A stretch of 64,000 bases of DNA from Hyphomicrobiales bacterium (lineage in GTDB: Bacteria > Pseudomonadota > Alphaproteobacteria > Rhizobiales > Rhizobiaceae), in assembly GCA_900470155.1 (NCBI GenBank), contig UBZT01000010.1, positions 124,001 through 188,000 on the forward strand. Direction: 5' to 3'. The notes below the pieces were generated by a model. The model was not told the DNA's origin, did no database searches, and saw only the letters and a list, made by a program, of their open reading frames with translations. Numbering within the stretch: the first letter of the stretch is position 1; each line of letters opens with the position of its first letter. Positions 44,139 to 54,872 of the stretch are shown piece after piece. Both the position numbers and the translations under genes were made by a program.

Positions 44139-44783
44139 ATGACAAGACGCAGCTTCCACCGGGCGGGTGAAACCGAACGGCGCAACGATCTGATCGCGGC
44201 CACGCTGGACAGCATTTCCGAACATGGGCTCGAGGGGGCAACGGTCCGTGACATCGCGGCGCGAGCCGGTGTCACCGGCGGGCTGATCCGTCACTATTTT
44301 GCCGGCAAGGACCAGATGCTGCAGGCTGCCTATCGCGAAGTGCTCGCGAGCATGACGGAGACGGCCGTGGCAGCACTCGACGAAGTCGATGCCGATCCAC
44401 ACAACCGTTTGCGGCGTTTCATCATCGCCAATGTCAGCCCGCCGATCGCCGACTCCAAGGCGCTGTCGCTCTGGGCGGCATTCATCAGCCGGGTTCGCTC
44501 CGACGACGAATTTGCCCGGATCCACCGGGAAAATTACCTGACCTTTCTCGGCATCTTGGAAACCCTGATCTACGCCCATCTGGAAGCGCAGGGCCGCCGC
44601 CCGGAACCGGATGAATGTCGCAAGCTCGCCATCGCCATCAATGGGTTGATCGATGGCCTGTGGCTGGAATCCTCTCTGGCCAGCGATCTGTTTGTAGAGC
44701 AAAGCCTTCAGCAGATTGCAATCGACGCGGTCGAAGCCCTGCTCGGCGGCCTAATCCTGAAAAACGCGCCGGCATCGGCCTGA
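44139..44783 (+). CDS. TetR family regulator, BetI-like
   Basis: A 214-residue repressor. The helix-turn-helix DLIAATLDSISEHGLEGATVRDIAARAGVTGGLIRHYFAGKD is of the BetI type (the GVTxGxIxHYF signature). The C-terminal domain (FARIHRENYLTFLGIL, LIDGLWLESSL) also resembles BetI. No choline-glycine betaine gene is present, so the target may be the aminotransferase 17 bases downstream. BetI-like regulators linked to aminotransferases occur in rhizobia. Ligand unknown. Confidence 0.87.
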   Translation: MTRRSFHRAGETERRNDLIAATLDSISEHGLEGATVRDIAARAGVTGGLIRHYFAGKDQMLQAAYREVLASMTETAVAALDEVDADPHNRLRRFIIANVSPPIADSKALSLWAAFISRVRSDDEFARIHRENYLTFLGILETLIYAHLEAQGRRPEPDECRKLAIAINGLIDGLWLESSLASDLFVEQSLQQIAIDAVEALLGGLILKNAPASA

Positions 44784-44800
44784 CAGCGGACATTTACCCA

Positions 44801-45982
44801 ATGCGTTATGCCTCCATCACCGAACGACTGGCCGGCCTCGGCTCCGGCAAATGGGCCATTCACATCGAAGCGCGCAAGAAGGAGGCAGAAGGCATTCCAG
44901 TCATCCAGCTGACCATCGGCGAACCGGACCTGCCGCCCGATCCGGCATTGCTGGCAGAATGCACCCGCGCCCTCCATGCCGGTCGAACCCGCTACTCCAA
45001 CGGCCGCGGCGAAGCCTCCGTGGTCTCCGCGCTGGTCGAGAAATATCGCCGGCGCCGCGACGGGGTAACCGAACGAAACGTCCTGTGTTTTCCAGGCACC
45101 CAGTCCGCCTTGTTTGTCGTCCTGATGGGCCTGCTCGACGCAGGAGATGAGGTCGTGGTCGGCGATCCCTATTATGCAACCTACGAAGGCCTGATCGCAT
45201 CGAGCGGAGCCAGGCTTTCCCCCGTAGAGCTCAAGGTCGAAAACGGCTTCCATCTGAACGCTAGGGACCTAGAGGCGGCGATCACGCCGCGCAGCCGCGT
45301 TCTGCTTCTCAACACGCCGCACAATCCGACCGGGGCAGTCCTGACGTCTGAAGAAATCGCCGCCATCGGCGAAGTCTGCCGCCGCCATGATCTGTGGATC
45401 GTCTGTGACGAAGTCTACGAAGAACTGACCTTTGGCAAAGCCTTCGCCTCACCCTTCGACAATCCGGGCCTCGCCGAGCGAACCATTGTCGTATCCTCGA
45501 TCTCGAAATCCCACGCCGCACCTGGCTTTCGCAGCGGCTGGGCCGTTGGTCCAAGCGAATTTTTCGATCGCCTGCTGCCGGTTTCCGAAACCATGCTTTT
45601 CGGCGTTCAGCCCTTCATCGCCGACATGACGGCCATGGCGCTGTCGCAGCCGATCGAAACCTCATCCATCATGCGGACCAACTACGAGCGCCGCGCCCGA
45701 CTGATGGCGAACCGCCTGAAGACGATCAGCACTCTGAGGCCGGTCATGCCGGAAGGCGGGATGTTCATTGTCGTCGATGTCGGAGCGACCGGACTGACAG
45801 GCTATGAATTTGCCGCGCGTCTGCTGGAGGAACAGCATGTCGCGGTCATGCCGGGCTCCTCGTTTGGCGAGGCCGCGCGCCACCTGATTAGGGTTTCCCT
45901 AACGGTATCGGACGAAAGGCTCGCGGAGGCGGCCGACCGCATGGTCGAACTCGCGCGCACGCTGGCTGCCGACGCGGCCTGA
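44801..45982 (+). CDS. PLP-dependent aminotransferase, class I/II
   Basis: A 393-residue fold-type I aminotransferase. IGEPDLPPDP near the N-terminus, NTPHNPTGAVL (PLP ring contact), CDEVYEELTF, the PLP lysine in SSISKSHAAPGFRSGWAVG, and the substrate Arg in RVSLTVSDE. This is the aspartate aminotransferase family, but the substrate cannot be read. ATG 44801 starts 17 bases after the regulator's stop, so the two genes likely form one transcript. Confidence 0.88.
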   Translation: MRYASITERLAGLGSGKWAIHIEARKKEAEGIPVIQLTIGEPDLPPDPALLAECTRALHAGRTRYSNGRGEASVVSALVEKYRRRRDGVTERNVLCFPGTQSALFVVLMGLLDAGDEVVVGDPYYATYEGLIASSGARLSPVELKVENGFHLNARDLEAAITPRSRVLLLNTPHNPTGAVLTSEEIAAIGEVCRRHDLWIVCDEVYEELTFGKAFASPFDNPGLAERTIVVSSISKSHAAPGFRSGWAVGPSEFFDRLLPVSETMLFGVQPFIADMTAMALSQPIETSSIMRTNYERRARLMANRLKTISTLRPVMPEGGMFIVVDVGATGLTGYEFAARLLEEQHVAVMPGSSFGEAARHLIRVSLTVSDERLAEAADRMVELARTLAADAA

Positions 45983-46297
45983 ACCGCCGGATCGGAGCGT
46001 TTTCGCGACGTGACGCACAAAAATGCCGGTGCCGGCACAGATCATTGTCTGTCGCCGCACCCCTTGGCTACTGCCTTGAAATAAGGCATAAAAAGCCAAT
46101 TCTCCCAGCCAAGGCCCGAAAGCATATCCGCCCAGACCAGTTTCCTTGCCGGCTCCACGTCGCATTGCAGCCTTTTTCTGCTTCAATTGTTGAATACACG
46201 CCAGAAATTGTGCAAAGCCAACGCCCCAGGAAGACCAGCGGTTAAGGCAAGCCCTGACAGCATTCTTTAACAGACAACCCGAGATCCAATTCATCCC
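45983..46297. other. intergenic region upstream of ndvB
   Basis: This 315-base region has no gene I can support. A GC hairpin (TGCCGG and CCGGCA near 46024-46037) follows the aminotransferase stop. TTCAA-TTG-TTGAA is a dyad at 46182-46194. A weak promoter match (46064-46092) is listed separately. No strong ribosome binding site precedes the ndvB ATG. Confidence 0.5.
46064..46092 (+). promoter_or_regulatory. weak candidate promoter for ndvB
   Basis: TTGGCT (46064-46069) and CATAAA (46087-46092) are spaced 17 bases apart, 206 bases before the start. Offered only as a starting point. Confidence 0.25.
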
Positions 46298-49200
46298 ATG
46301 ACGCTGCATGTCCCGTCGCGCGACCTCGAAACCAAACAGATCGACCATAACGACTCGATCAGAGCTGCCTATTTCACGATCGAGGAGTTGCACGAAAGTG
46401 CGGCGGCCCTCGCTCGCGACGGCGCCGATGAGTTGCCCAGCCTGAATGATTTTGACTTTTTTGCCCGCCACAAGGAAAACGAGCGGGAAATCCTGCGCGT
46501 CTACCGCGCTACGGCGGCCGATGTCGAGGCCGGCGCCACGATCACGCCGGCGGCGGAATGGCTGCTCGACAACCACTATGTCATCGAAGAGGCGATCCAG
46601 GAAGTCCGCCGCGACTTCCCGAAGAAATTCTATCGGCAACTGCCGACGATGAAGATCGGCAATCGCGAAATTCCGCGGACCATGGCGATGGCATGGCTCT
46701 ATGTCGCCCATACCCATTCGACCGTCTCGCAGGAAAGCATGACCGCACTGGTCGAGGGCTTCCAGCTGCATCAGACGCTCGAGATCGGGGAACTCTGGGC
46801 GCTGCCGTCGATCGTGCGCTTCGTTCTTGTCGAGAACCTGCGCCGCATCGCCACTCGCGTCGATCGTTCGCGCCGGATGCGCCGCAAGGCCAACGAAGTT
46901 GCAGACGAGATCGTGCGCCTGAACGATCCGGTCACGGCTGCGGAATATCTGCGCCAAATCGAACCGCTGGCCGACGACAATACCTTTGCCACCCAGTTCC
47001 TCTACCGCCTGCGCAACGGCTCGCAGAATACCAGCTTTGCCGTGACCTGGCTTGAAGCCCGTTTGGAAGCCGCCGGCCGCACCGCGCAGGAGGCTATGGA
47101 CGCCGAGCACAACCGTCTGTCCTCCGGCAATGTCACCATGGGCAATATCGTCCGCGGCCTGCGCGAGATCGACGACAAGGAATGGTCTGTCTGGGTCGAG
47201 GAAGTCTGCCATGTCGACAAGGTTCTCGGCCAGCACACAGATTATCGTGAGCTCGATTTCGGTTCGCGTAACGCCTATCGCAATACGATCGAAAAACTTG
47301 CCCGGCGTTCCGACCGCTCCGAGATCGAAATCGCCCAGACCGCGATCGATCTGGCAACCGAAAATGTACGGTCTTCCGGCGATGTACTTGACGTTGGAAG
47401 CTATTTCGTCGGCGCACGGCGGCTGGAACTCGAAGAGACGATCGGCTACAGCCGCCCGTTGTCACGCATCATCGCCGACAGCATCAAACAACTGAATTGG
47501 CTGTCGATTACCATTCCGGTCCTCGGCCTGACGATTGCAGCGCTTTGGGTCATCGGGCATTTTCTGGTGCTCGCCGGCCTGTCGACGCCCCTCATCTTGC
47601 TTTTGCTTGCCATGGTTTCGCTGCCCGTCTCCGAAGGTGCGACCGGCCTGTTCAACACGCTGGTGACCTTCTTCGTCAAACCGACACGACTGACCGGCTA
47701 CGAATTCAAGGACGGGATTCCAGCAGAGGCGCGCACCCTTGTGGTCGTGCCCTGCCTGATCTCCAAGCGCGATGATGTCGATGAACTGATCCGCAACCTT
47801 GAAGTCCACTATCTGACCAATCCGCATGGCGAGATCTATTTCGCGCTGCTCAGCGACTGGAAGGACAGCCAGATCGAGGAGACGATCGCCGATCTTGAAG
47901 TCCTGGACTATGCCAAGCGTGAAGTGGCCCAGCTCAGCGCCCGCTACGCAACCGACGGCAAGACCCGATTTTACCTGCTGCATCGCCGTCGCCTCTATAA
48001 TCCGGCCGAAGGCGCCTGGATGGGCTGGGAGCGCAAGCGCGGCAAATTGCACGAACTGAACCTGCTTTTGCGTGGCGACCGTGACACCTCGTACCTGCCA
48101 GGTGCCAACATGGTGCCGGAAAACGTCCAATACGTGATGACGCTCGATGCCGACACGCGCCTGATGCGCGACGCCGTCACCAAGCTCGTCGGCAAGATGC
48201 ACCATCCGATCAACCGTCCGGTGCATGACGAAAAATCCGGCCGCGTGATCAGCGGCTATGGCGTGCTGCAGCCGCGCGTCACACCGTCGCTGACCACCGG
48301 CAAGGATGCCTCGGTCTTCCAGCGCATCTTCTCGATGAACCGTGGTGTGGACCCTTATGTCTTCACCGTCTCCGACGTCTATCAGGACATCACCGGCGAA
48401 GGCTCGTTCACCGGCAAGGGCCTCTATCATGTCGACGCCTTCGAGCGCGCGCTCAAGGGCCGCATCGATGAAAACACCGTGCTCAGCCACGACCTTCTCG
48501 AAGGTTCGATGGCGCGCTGCGCCCTGGTCACCGATGTCGAACTGGTCGAGGATTTCCCGACCCGCTACGAGGTCGAAATCTCCCGCCAGCATCGCTGGGC
48601 CCGCGGCGACTGGCAGCTTCTCTCCTATATCGGCGATCCGGCCCGCGGCATCACCGCCCTTGCCCGCTGGAAGATGATCGACAACCTGCGTCGTTCGCTG
48701 ACACCGATCGCCTGGTTCATGGCCTCGGTTCTCGGCTGGGCGACGATGGATCCCGTCGGCGCCACCATCTGGCAGCTCGTTCTGATCTTCAGCCTGTTCG
48801 TCGCGCCGACACTCTCGCTGCTCTCCGGCATCGTGCCGCGCCAGACCGACATCGTTCCGGCTGCCCATTTCCAGACCCTCTGGTCGGAAATCCGCTCGAT
48901 CAATGCCCAGGTCGCGCTGCGCATCGTCTTCATCGCCGACCAGGCCTGCATGATGGCCGACGCCATTGCCCGGTCCCTCTATCGTCTGACCGTCAGCCGC
49001 AAGCTGCTCCTGGAATGGCGCACCGCCTCAAGCGTGCAGTCGGCCGCCCAGGGCTCCATCGGCTCCTACTACGGCTCGATGCGTCATGCGCCGATCCTCG
49101 CCGTCCTGTCGGTCGGCGTCGCGGCGCTGCCCGGTGGCTATGGCTATCTGATCGGCCTGCCCTTCGCATGTCTCTGGGTGCTCTCGCCGCTGCTCGCCTG

Positions 49201-52200
49201 GTATGTCAGCCAGTCGGCCGAAACCGAAGACAGCCTGGAAGTTCCCGAACATGTCGCTATCGAACTGCGCAAGATTGCCCGCCGCACCTGGCGCTACTTC
49301 GAGACTTTCGTCACGGCCGGCGACAACTACCTGCCGCCGGACAACTTCCAGGAAACGCCGGAGCCGGTCGTTGCCCATCGCACCTCGCCGACCAATATCG
49401 GCGTCTATCTTCTCTCGGTCGTGTCGGCCCGCCACTTCGGCTGGTTGAGCTTCGAGCAGACGATCGAGCGCCTGGAGCAGACGATCGCCACCATCGAGCG
49501 CATGGACAAGTACCGCGGACACCTGTTCAACTGGTACCACACCGACACGCTGCAGACGCTTGGCCCTCGCTACATCTCGGCGGTCGACAGCGGCAACCTT
49601 GCCGGTCACCTGATCGCAATTTCGTCGGCCTGCCGTGAATGGGCCGAAGCACCCTCTGCCCATCTGCAGGGCAATCTCGACGGCATCGGCGATGTCGGCG
49701 GCATCCTCTTGGAAGTCCTCGCCCAGTTGCCGGACGACCGCAAGACCGTTCGCCCGCTCCGCCGTCGCCTGGAAGAACGCATTGTCGGCTTCAACACCGC
49801 GCTTGCCGCCGTCAAGCGCGAGCACGAGTTCGCCTCGATCCGCACCATCAATCTGGCGGTGCTTGCCCGCGACATCCAGAAGCTGGCAGCCAACCTGCAT
49901 CACGAGGTCCGCTCCGACCAGAGCGTCGAGGTGATCCGCTGGACGGAATCGCTGGTCTCCGTCTGCGAGGCGCATATCTCCGATACGGCCTTTGACCTGT
50001 CGAACATCGATCCAATCCGCCAGCGCCTGTCGCAGCTCTGCGAACGCGCCCGCGGCATCGCGTTTTCGATGGATTTCACCTTCCTGTTCCGCCCCGAGCG
50101 CCGCCTGCTGTCGATCGGCTACCGCGTCGATGGTCGTGAACTCGACGAAGCCTGCTACGACCTTTTGGCCTCCGAATGCCGCCTGACCAGCCTGTTTGCC
50201 ATCGCCAAGGGTGATCTGCCGACGGAACACTGGTATCGCCTCGGCCGCCAGGTCGTGCCGATCGGCGCCCGTGCGGCGCTGATCTCCTGGTCCGGCTCGA
50301 TGTTTGAATATCTGATGCCGCCGCTCGTCATGCAGGAGCGCCAGGGTGGCATCCTCAACCAGACCAACAATCTGGTTGTCATCGAGCAGATGAACCACGG
50401 CCGCCGCCTGAACATCCCCTGGGGTATCTCGGAAGCGGCCTTCAACGCCCGCGACCACGAACTGACCTATCAGTACACCAATTTCGGCGTGCCGACGCTC
50501 GGCCTCAAGCGCGGCCTCGGCCAGAATGCCGTCATAGCACCTTATGCCTCGATCCTGGCCAGCCAGTATTATCCGGAAGCCTCGCTCGAAAACCTCGAAC
50601 GCCTGCGCAAGCTTGGCGCATTGGGCGCCTACGGCTATCACGATGCGGTCGATTTCACTCCGACCCGCCTGCCCGACGGCAAGAAATGCGCGGTGGTCTA
50701 CAACTACTATGCCCACCACCATGGCATGTCGATCGCCGCTGTCGCCAACGTCGCCTTCAACGGCCGCCTGCGTACCCTCTTCCATGCCGATCCGGTGATC
50801 GAGGCAGCCGAATTGCTGCTGCAGGAAAAGGCCCCGCGCGAAATTCCGGTGATGAGCGCCAAATACGAACCGCAGACCCCCGGCAAGGGCCAGGCCGATC
50901 TGTTGCGCGCCGAAATCCGCACCATCAACGATCCGGCCTCCAAGGACCGCGAAGTCGCCTTCCTGTCCAACGGCCACTACTCGGTCATGCTCACGGCAAC
51001 AGGGACCGGTTTCTCGCGCTGGAACGGCCAGTCCGTTTCCAGATGGAAGGCCGATCCGACCGAGGATCGCTGGGGCACCTTCATCTTCCTGCGCGACACG
51101 GCATCCAGCCAGTGGTGGTCGGCCACGGCGACGCCCCGCCGCGCCGAAGAGGAAAAGTCCAAGGTCATCTTCGGCGACGACAAAGCCGAATTCTTCAAGA
51201 CGGTCGGCGAGATCTCGACCACGGTCGAATGCATTGTCGCAACCGAGCATGACGCCGAAGGCCGTCGCCTGACGATCCTCAACACCGGCACGGAAGACCG
51301 CTTCATCGAAGTCACGTCCTATCTCGAGCCCGTCCTGGGTTACGACGATGCCGACAATGCCCATCCGCTGTTTTCGCGCATGTTCGTCAAGACCGAAATC
51401 GGCAAGCGTGGCGACGTCATTCGCGCCGAGCGCAACAAGCGCAGCCCGGACGATCCGGATATCTGCGTCGCCCACTTGATCGTCGACAATGCAGGACCGG
51501 GCCGCCCGACCGAATTCGAAACCGATCGCCGCGCCTTCCTCGGCCGCGGCCGCAGCCTCGCCGAAGCCGCAGCATTCGATCCGGGCGCCACGCTCTCGGG
51601 TACCGATGGCTACACGCTCGACCCGATCCTCAGCCTGCGTCGCGTCGTTCGTGTCCCCGCCGGCAAGAAGGTCTCGGTGATCTTCTGGACGATCGCGGCC
51701 CCGAACCGTGAGGAAATCGACAAGGCGATCGACCGCTACCGCCACCCGGATGCCTTCAGCCATGAACTGATCCACGCTTGGACCCGCGTACAGGTCGAGT
51801 TGCGCCATATCGGCATCACCTCGCAGCAGGCAGCCGCTTTCCAGCATCTCGGCCGCTACCTGGTCTATCCCGACACGCATCTGCGGGCCGACCCCGAGAC
51901 AGTGCGCACCGGCCTGCGTTCGCAGTCGGCGCTCTGGCCGATGGCGATCTCCGGCGACTTCCCGATCTTTGCGCTGCGCATCAATGATGACATGGATATC
52001 GAGATCGCACGCGAAGCCCTGAGCGCTCTGGAATATCTGCGTCGCCGCGGCCTGGTGATCGATTTGGCGATCGTCAACGAACGCGCCACGTCCTATGCGC
52101 AGGATATGCAGCATGCGCTGGATCAGCTGGCGGAAAACCTGCGCCACCGTCTGCCGGATGGCGCCGGTCGCCAGCATGTCTTCACTGTGCGCAACGATCT

Positions 52201-54784
52201 CAACGACGAGACCGCAACCCAGGCCCTTCTCGGCGCTGCACGGGTCGTTCTGCATGCCCGAAACGGCAAGATCGTCGATCAGGTCAATCGCGCCGTGTCA
52301 CTGTTTGCCACGCCGCGCGTGCCCGATGGCGCCGAGCCCGAATGGTCTGGCATCATCCCTGCCCTGCCGGCCCCGGTCGACAGCGCAGCCAGACTCCCCG
52401 ATGGCAGCGATCTCGATTTCTGGAACGGCTTCGGCGGCTTCTCCAGGGACGGCGGCGAGTATGTCGTGCGCCTGGCGGCCGGCTCTGCAACGCCGCAGCC
52501 GTGGATCAACGTCATCACCAACGAGCAGTTCGGCTTCCATGTCGCAGCAGAAGGCGCCGGCTTCACCTGGAGCCAGAACTCACGCGATTACCAACTGACC
52601 CCCTGGACCAACGATCCCGTCACCAACCGCCCGGGCGAGGCCTTCTATGTCGCCGACCTGGAAAGTGGCCGTACCTATGCACCTGTCAGTGCCCTAAACC
52701 AGGACAATGACGCGCGCTTCGAGACACGGCATGGCCATGGCTATTCCATATTCGCAAGCCAGCACGGCGATCTCGACATCGAGTTGACCCAGACGGTCGA
52801 TCGCGAGCGTCCGGTGAAGCTGTCCCGGCTTGTCCTGCGCAACACCGGCGCGGAATCGCGGACTTTCCGCGTCTACGGCTATGCGGAATGGATCCTCGGC
52901 AACAACGGCCAGAAGACCGCTCCCTTCGTGCTCTCGACCTATGACGAGGAGACCGGCGCGCTTCTGGCGAGCAACCCCTTCGACATCAACTATCCGGGTC
53001 GTTTTGCCTTCCTCGCCGGTCCCTCGGTGCCGGTTGGCCACACATCCAGCCGTCGCGAGTTCATCGGCCGTCATGGCACGATCAAGCTGCCGCAGGCCTT
53101 GGCCCGGACCGCCAAATTGTCCGGTTCCACCGACACCGAAAGCGATCCGTGCGCGGCACTTGCCTTCGACATCGAGATCGGCGCCGGCCAGCAGCGTGAC
53201 CTGACCTTCCTGCTCGGGGAAACCGACACGGCCGAAAAGGCAACAGCATTGGTCACGACCATGCGCGGCGTCGATTTCGACAGCGTGCTAGAAGCCAACC
53301 GCACGTTCTGGAACGGCTTTACCGGCCAGTTGCAGGTCTCGACCGGCGACAAGTCGTTCGATCATCTCGTCAATCGGTGGCTGCCCTATCAGGCGCTGGC
53401 ATGCCGCATCTTTGCCCGCGCGGGCTTCTACCAGGCAAGCGGTGCCTTCGGCTTCCGTGACCAGTTGCAAGACACGCTGGCCTTCCTGCTCCAGCAGCCA
53501 TCGCTGGCCCGCAAGCAGATCCTCAATGCCGCCGCCCGCCAGTTCATCGAGGGCGACGTCCAGCATTGGTGGCTGCCGCAAACCGAGGCTGGCGTGCGCA
53601 CGCATATCTCCGACGACGTCGTCTGGCTGGGCTATGCCATCGACCAGTATGTCTCCACCACCGGAGACACGGCCATTCTGGACGAAAAGATCGCGTTCAT
53701 CGAAGGACCGGAACTGCGCATGTCGCAGCACGATGCCTTCTTCCAGCCGACCCGCTCGGAAGAACAGGCAGATCTCTACGAACATGCCGCCCGTGCGCTG
53801 GATCTCGCGATCACCCGCACCGGCGAACATGACCTGCCGCTGATCCTCGGCGGCGACTGGAATGACGGCATGAACCGCGTCGGCGCCAAGGGCCAGGGCG
53901 AAAGCATCTGGCTCGGCTGGTTCCTGGCCGCCACGCTCAAGGCCTTCCTGCCTTATGCCGAAGCGCGCAAGGATACCGCCCGCAGCGAGCGTTGGACCGC
54001 TCATATCGACACGCTGAAGACGGCGCTCGAAACGGCGGGCTGGGACGGCGAATACTATCGTCGTGGCTATTTCGACGACGGCACGCCGCTCGGCTCGGAC
54101 GCATCGCTGGAATGCCGCATCGATTCGATCGCGCAGTCCTGGAGCGTTCTCTCCGGTTTGGGCCAGCCGGACCATGTCGAAAAGGCGCTTGATGCGGCCG
54201 TATCCAAGCTGATCGATGACGAAGGCGGTATTGTGCGCCTGTTCACTCCGCCTTTCGACAAGGCGCCGGTCGATCCGGGCTACATCAAGGCCTATCCGCC
54301 GGGTGTGCGCGAAAACGGTGGCCAGTATACCCATGCCGCCATCTGGCTGGGTCTGGCGCTGGCCAAAGCCGGCCGCACCAGCGACGCCTGGCGTGTCTTC
54401 GGCCTGCTCAACCCGATCAACCACGCGCTCGATGCCGAGGCAGCCGAACGCTACCGCGTCGAGCCCTATGCCGTCGCTGCCGACATCTACGGTGGCGAGG
54501 CCTATGTCGGCCGCGGCGGCTGGACGTGGTACACAGGCTCTGCAGGCTGGCTCTATCGCTTTGCCGTCGAAGGACTGCTCGGCATCAGCCGCAAGGGCAG
54601 CCAGCTCTTCGTCAAGCCGGCCCTGCCTGACCACTGGAACGGTTTCGAAGCCAATGTGACCCTCGATGGCCGCGCCGTGGCGATCGCCGTCACGCGCGCA
54701 GACAAGGGCGCCTACGCGATCACAGTCGATGGCAAGAAGGTTGCAAGCCCGGAAAAGGGCGTCAAGCTCGGCAAGGCGAAGTGA
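46298..54784 (+). CDS. ndvB: cyclic beta-1,2-glucan synthase NdvB/ChvB
   Basis: An inner-membrane protein of 2828 residues, close to the ~2830 of known NdvB/ChvB. It starts, elongates, trims and cyclises beta-1,2-glucan from UDP-glucose. An N-terminal cytoplasmic part is followed by helices at about 398-455. The GT84 glycosyltransferase domain has MTLDADTRL (DxD, about 614) and QHRWARGDWQ (about 764). Helices follow at about 800-850 and 900-980. A long C-terminal half holds two carbohydrate-binding blocks (about 1570-1850 and 2080-2330) and a GH94 phosphorylase domain with GGDWNDGMNRVG near 2518. A terminator follows. Confidence 0.97.
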   Translation: MTLHVPSRDLETKQIDHNDSIRAAYFTIEELHESAAALARDGADELPSLNDFDFFARHKENEREILRVYRATAADVEAGATITPAAEWLLDNHYVIEEAIQEVRRDFPKKFYRQLPTMKIGNREIPRTMAMAWLYVAHTHSTVSQESMTALVEGFQLHQTLEIGELWALPSIVRFVLVENLRRIATRVDRSRRMRRKANEVADEIVRLNDPVTAAEYLRQIEPLADDNTFATQFLYRLRNGSQNTSFAVTWLEARLEAAGRTAQEAMDAEHNRLSSGNVTMGNIVRGLREIDDKEWSVWVEEVCHVDKVLGQHTDYRELDFGSRNAYRNTIEKLARRSDRSEIEIAQTAIDLATENVRSSGDVLDVGSYFVGARRLELEETIGYSRPLSRIIADSIKQLNWLSITIPVLGLTIAALWVIGHFLVLAGLSTPLILLLLAMVSLPVSEGATGLFNTLVTFFVKPTRLTGYEFKDGIPAEARTLVVVPCLISKRDDVDELIRNLEVHYLTNPHGEIYFALLSDWKDSQIEETIADLEVLDYAKREVAQLSARYATDGKTRFYLLHRRRLYNPAEGAWMGWERKRGKLHELNLLLRGDRDTSYLPGANMVPENVQYVMTLDADTRLMRDAVTKLVGKMHHPINRPVHDEKSGRVISGYGVLQPRVTPSLTTGKDASVFQRIFSMNRGVDPYVFTVSDVYQDITGEGSFTGKGLYHVDAFERALKGRIDENTVLSHDLLEGSMARCALVTDVELVEDFPTRYEVEISRQHRWARGDWQLLSYIGDPARGITALARWKMIDNLRRSLTPIAWFMASVLGWATMDPVGATIWQLVLIFSLFVAPTLSLLSGIVPRQTDIVPAAHFQTLWSEIRSINAQVALRIVFIADQACMMADAIARSLYRLTVSRKLLLEWRTASSVQSAAQGSIGSYYGSMRHAPILAVLSVGVAALPGGYGYLIGLPFACLWVLSPLLAWYVSQSAETEDSLEVPEHVAIELRKIARRTWRYFETFVTAGDNYLPPDNFQETPEPVVAHRTSPTNIGVYLLSVVSARHFGWLSFEQTIERLEQTIATIERMDKYRGHLFNWYHTDTLQTLGPRYISAVDSGNLAGHLIAISSACREWAEAPSAHLQGNLDGIGDVGGILLEVLAQLPDDRKTVRPLRRRLEERIVGFNTALAAVKREHEFASIRTINLAVLARDIQKLAANLHHEVRSDQSVEVIRWTESLVSVCEAHISDTAFDLSNIDPIRQRLSQLCERARGIAFSMDFTFLFRPERRLLSIGYRVDGRELDEACYDLLASECRLTSLFAIAKGDLPTEHWYRLGRQVVPIGARAALISWSGSMFEYLMPPLVMQERQGGILNQTNNLVVIEQMNHGRRLNIPWGISEAAFNARDHELTYQYTNFGVPTLGLKRGLGQNAVIAPYASILASQYYPEASLENLERLRKLGALGAYGYHDAVDFTPTRLPDGKKCAVVYNYYAHHHGMSIAAVANVAFNGRLRTLFHADPVIEAAELLLQEKAPREIPVMSAKYEPQTPGKGQADLLRAEIRTINDPASKDREVAFLSNGHYSVMLTATGTGFSRWNGQSVSRWKADPTEDRWGTFIFLRDTASSQWWSATATPRRAEEEKSKVIFGDDKAEFFKTVGEISTTVECIVATEHDAEGRRLTILNTGTEDRFIEVTSYLEPVLGYDDADNAHPLFSRMFVKTEIGKRGDVIRAERNKRSPDDPDICVAHLIVDNAGPGRPTEFETDRRAFLGRGRSLAEAAAFDPGATLSGTDGYTLDPILSLRRVVRVPAGKKVSVIFWTIAAPNREEIDKAIDRYRHPDAFSHELIHAWTRVQVELRHIGITSQQAAAFQHLGRYLVYPDTHLRADPETVRTGLRSQSALWPMAISGDFPIFALRINDDMDIEIAREALSALEYLRRRGLVIDLAIVNERATSYAQDMQHALDQLAENLRHRLPDGAGRQHVFTVRNDLNDETATQALLGAARVVLHARNGKIVDQVNRAVSLFATPRVPDGAEPEWSGIIPALPAPVDSAARLPDGSDLDFWNGFGGFSRDGGEYVVRLAAGSATPQPWINVITNEQFGFHVAAEGAGFTWSQNSRDYQLTPWTNDPVTNRPGEAFYVADLESGRTYAPVSALNQDNDARFETRHGHGYSIFASQHGDLDIELTQTVDRERPVKLSRLVLRNTGAESRTFRVYGYAEWILGNNGQKTAPFVLSTYDEETGALLASNPFDINYPGRFAFLAGPSVPVGHTSSRREFIGRHGTIKLPQALARTAKLSGSTDTESDPCAALAFDIEIGAGQQRDLTFLLGETDTAEKATALVTTMRGVDFDSVLEANRTFWNGFTGQLQVSTGDKSFDHLVNRWLPYQALACRIFARAGFYQASGAFGFRDQLQDTLAFLLQQPSLARKQILNAAARQFIEGDVQHWWLPQTEAGVRTHISDDVVWLGYAIDQYVSTTGDTAILDEKIAFIEGPELRMSQHDAFFQPTRSEEQADLYEHAARALDLAITRTGEHDLPLILGGDWNDGMNRVGAKGQGESIWLGWFLAATLKAFLPYAEARKDTARSERWTAHIDTLKTALETAGWDGEYYRRGYFDDGTPLGSDASLECRIDSIAQSWSVLSGLGQPDHVEKALDAAVSKLIDDEGGIVRLFTPPFDKAPVDPGYIKAYPPGVRENGGQYTHAAIWLGLALAKAGRTSDAWRVFGLLNPINHALDAEAAERYRVEPYAVAADIYGGEAYVGRGGWTWYTGSAGWLYRFAVEGLLGISRKGSQLFVKPALPDHWNGFEANVTLDGRAVAIAVTRADKGAYAITVDGKKVASPEKGVKLGKAK

Positions 54785-54814
54785 TCTTCGCCTGAAGCCT
54801 TAAGACGGAACGAC

Positions 54815-54846
54815 AGAAGCCCCGCCGATCGCTCGGCGGGGCTTCT
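54815..54846. terminator. terminator between ndvB and pyc
   Basis: A perfect 14-bp stem (AGAAGCCCCGCCGA at 54815-54828, complement at 54833-54846) around a TCGC loop, followed on the plus strand by a T-rich tail. It lies between the convergent ndvB and pyc stops. Confidence 0.9.
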
Positions 54847-54872
54847 TCTATTCTGCAATCCCAAACGGAGTG

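Noticed and set aside
45899-47236. Minus-strand frame over the aminotransferase end, the intergenic gap and the ndvB start.
   Set aside because: It crosses two well-supported genes and a promoter region, and its product has no recognisable features.
49028-52255. Very long open frame (over 1000 codons) on the minus strand inside ndvB.
   Set aside because: It is a by-product of high GC at third codon positions in ndvB. The product has no family features, while the plus-strand frame encodes clear NdvB motifs throughout.
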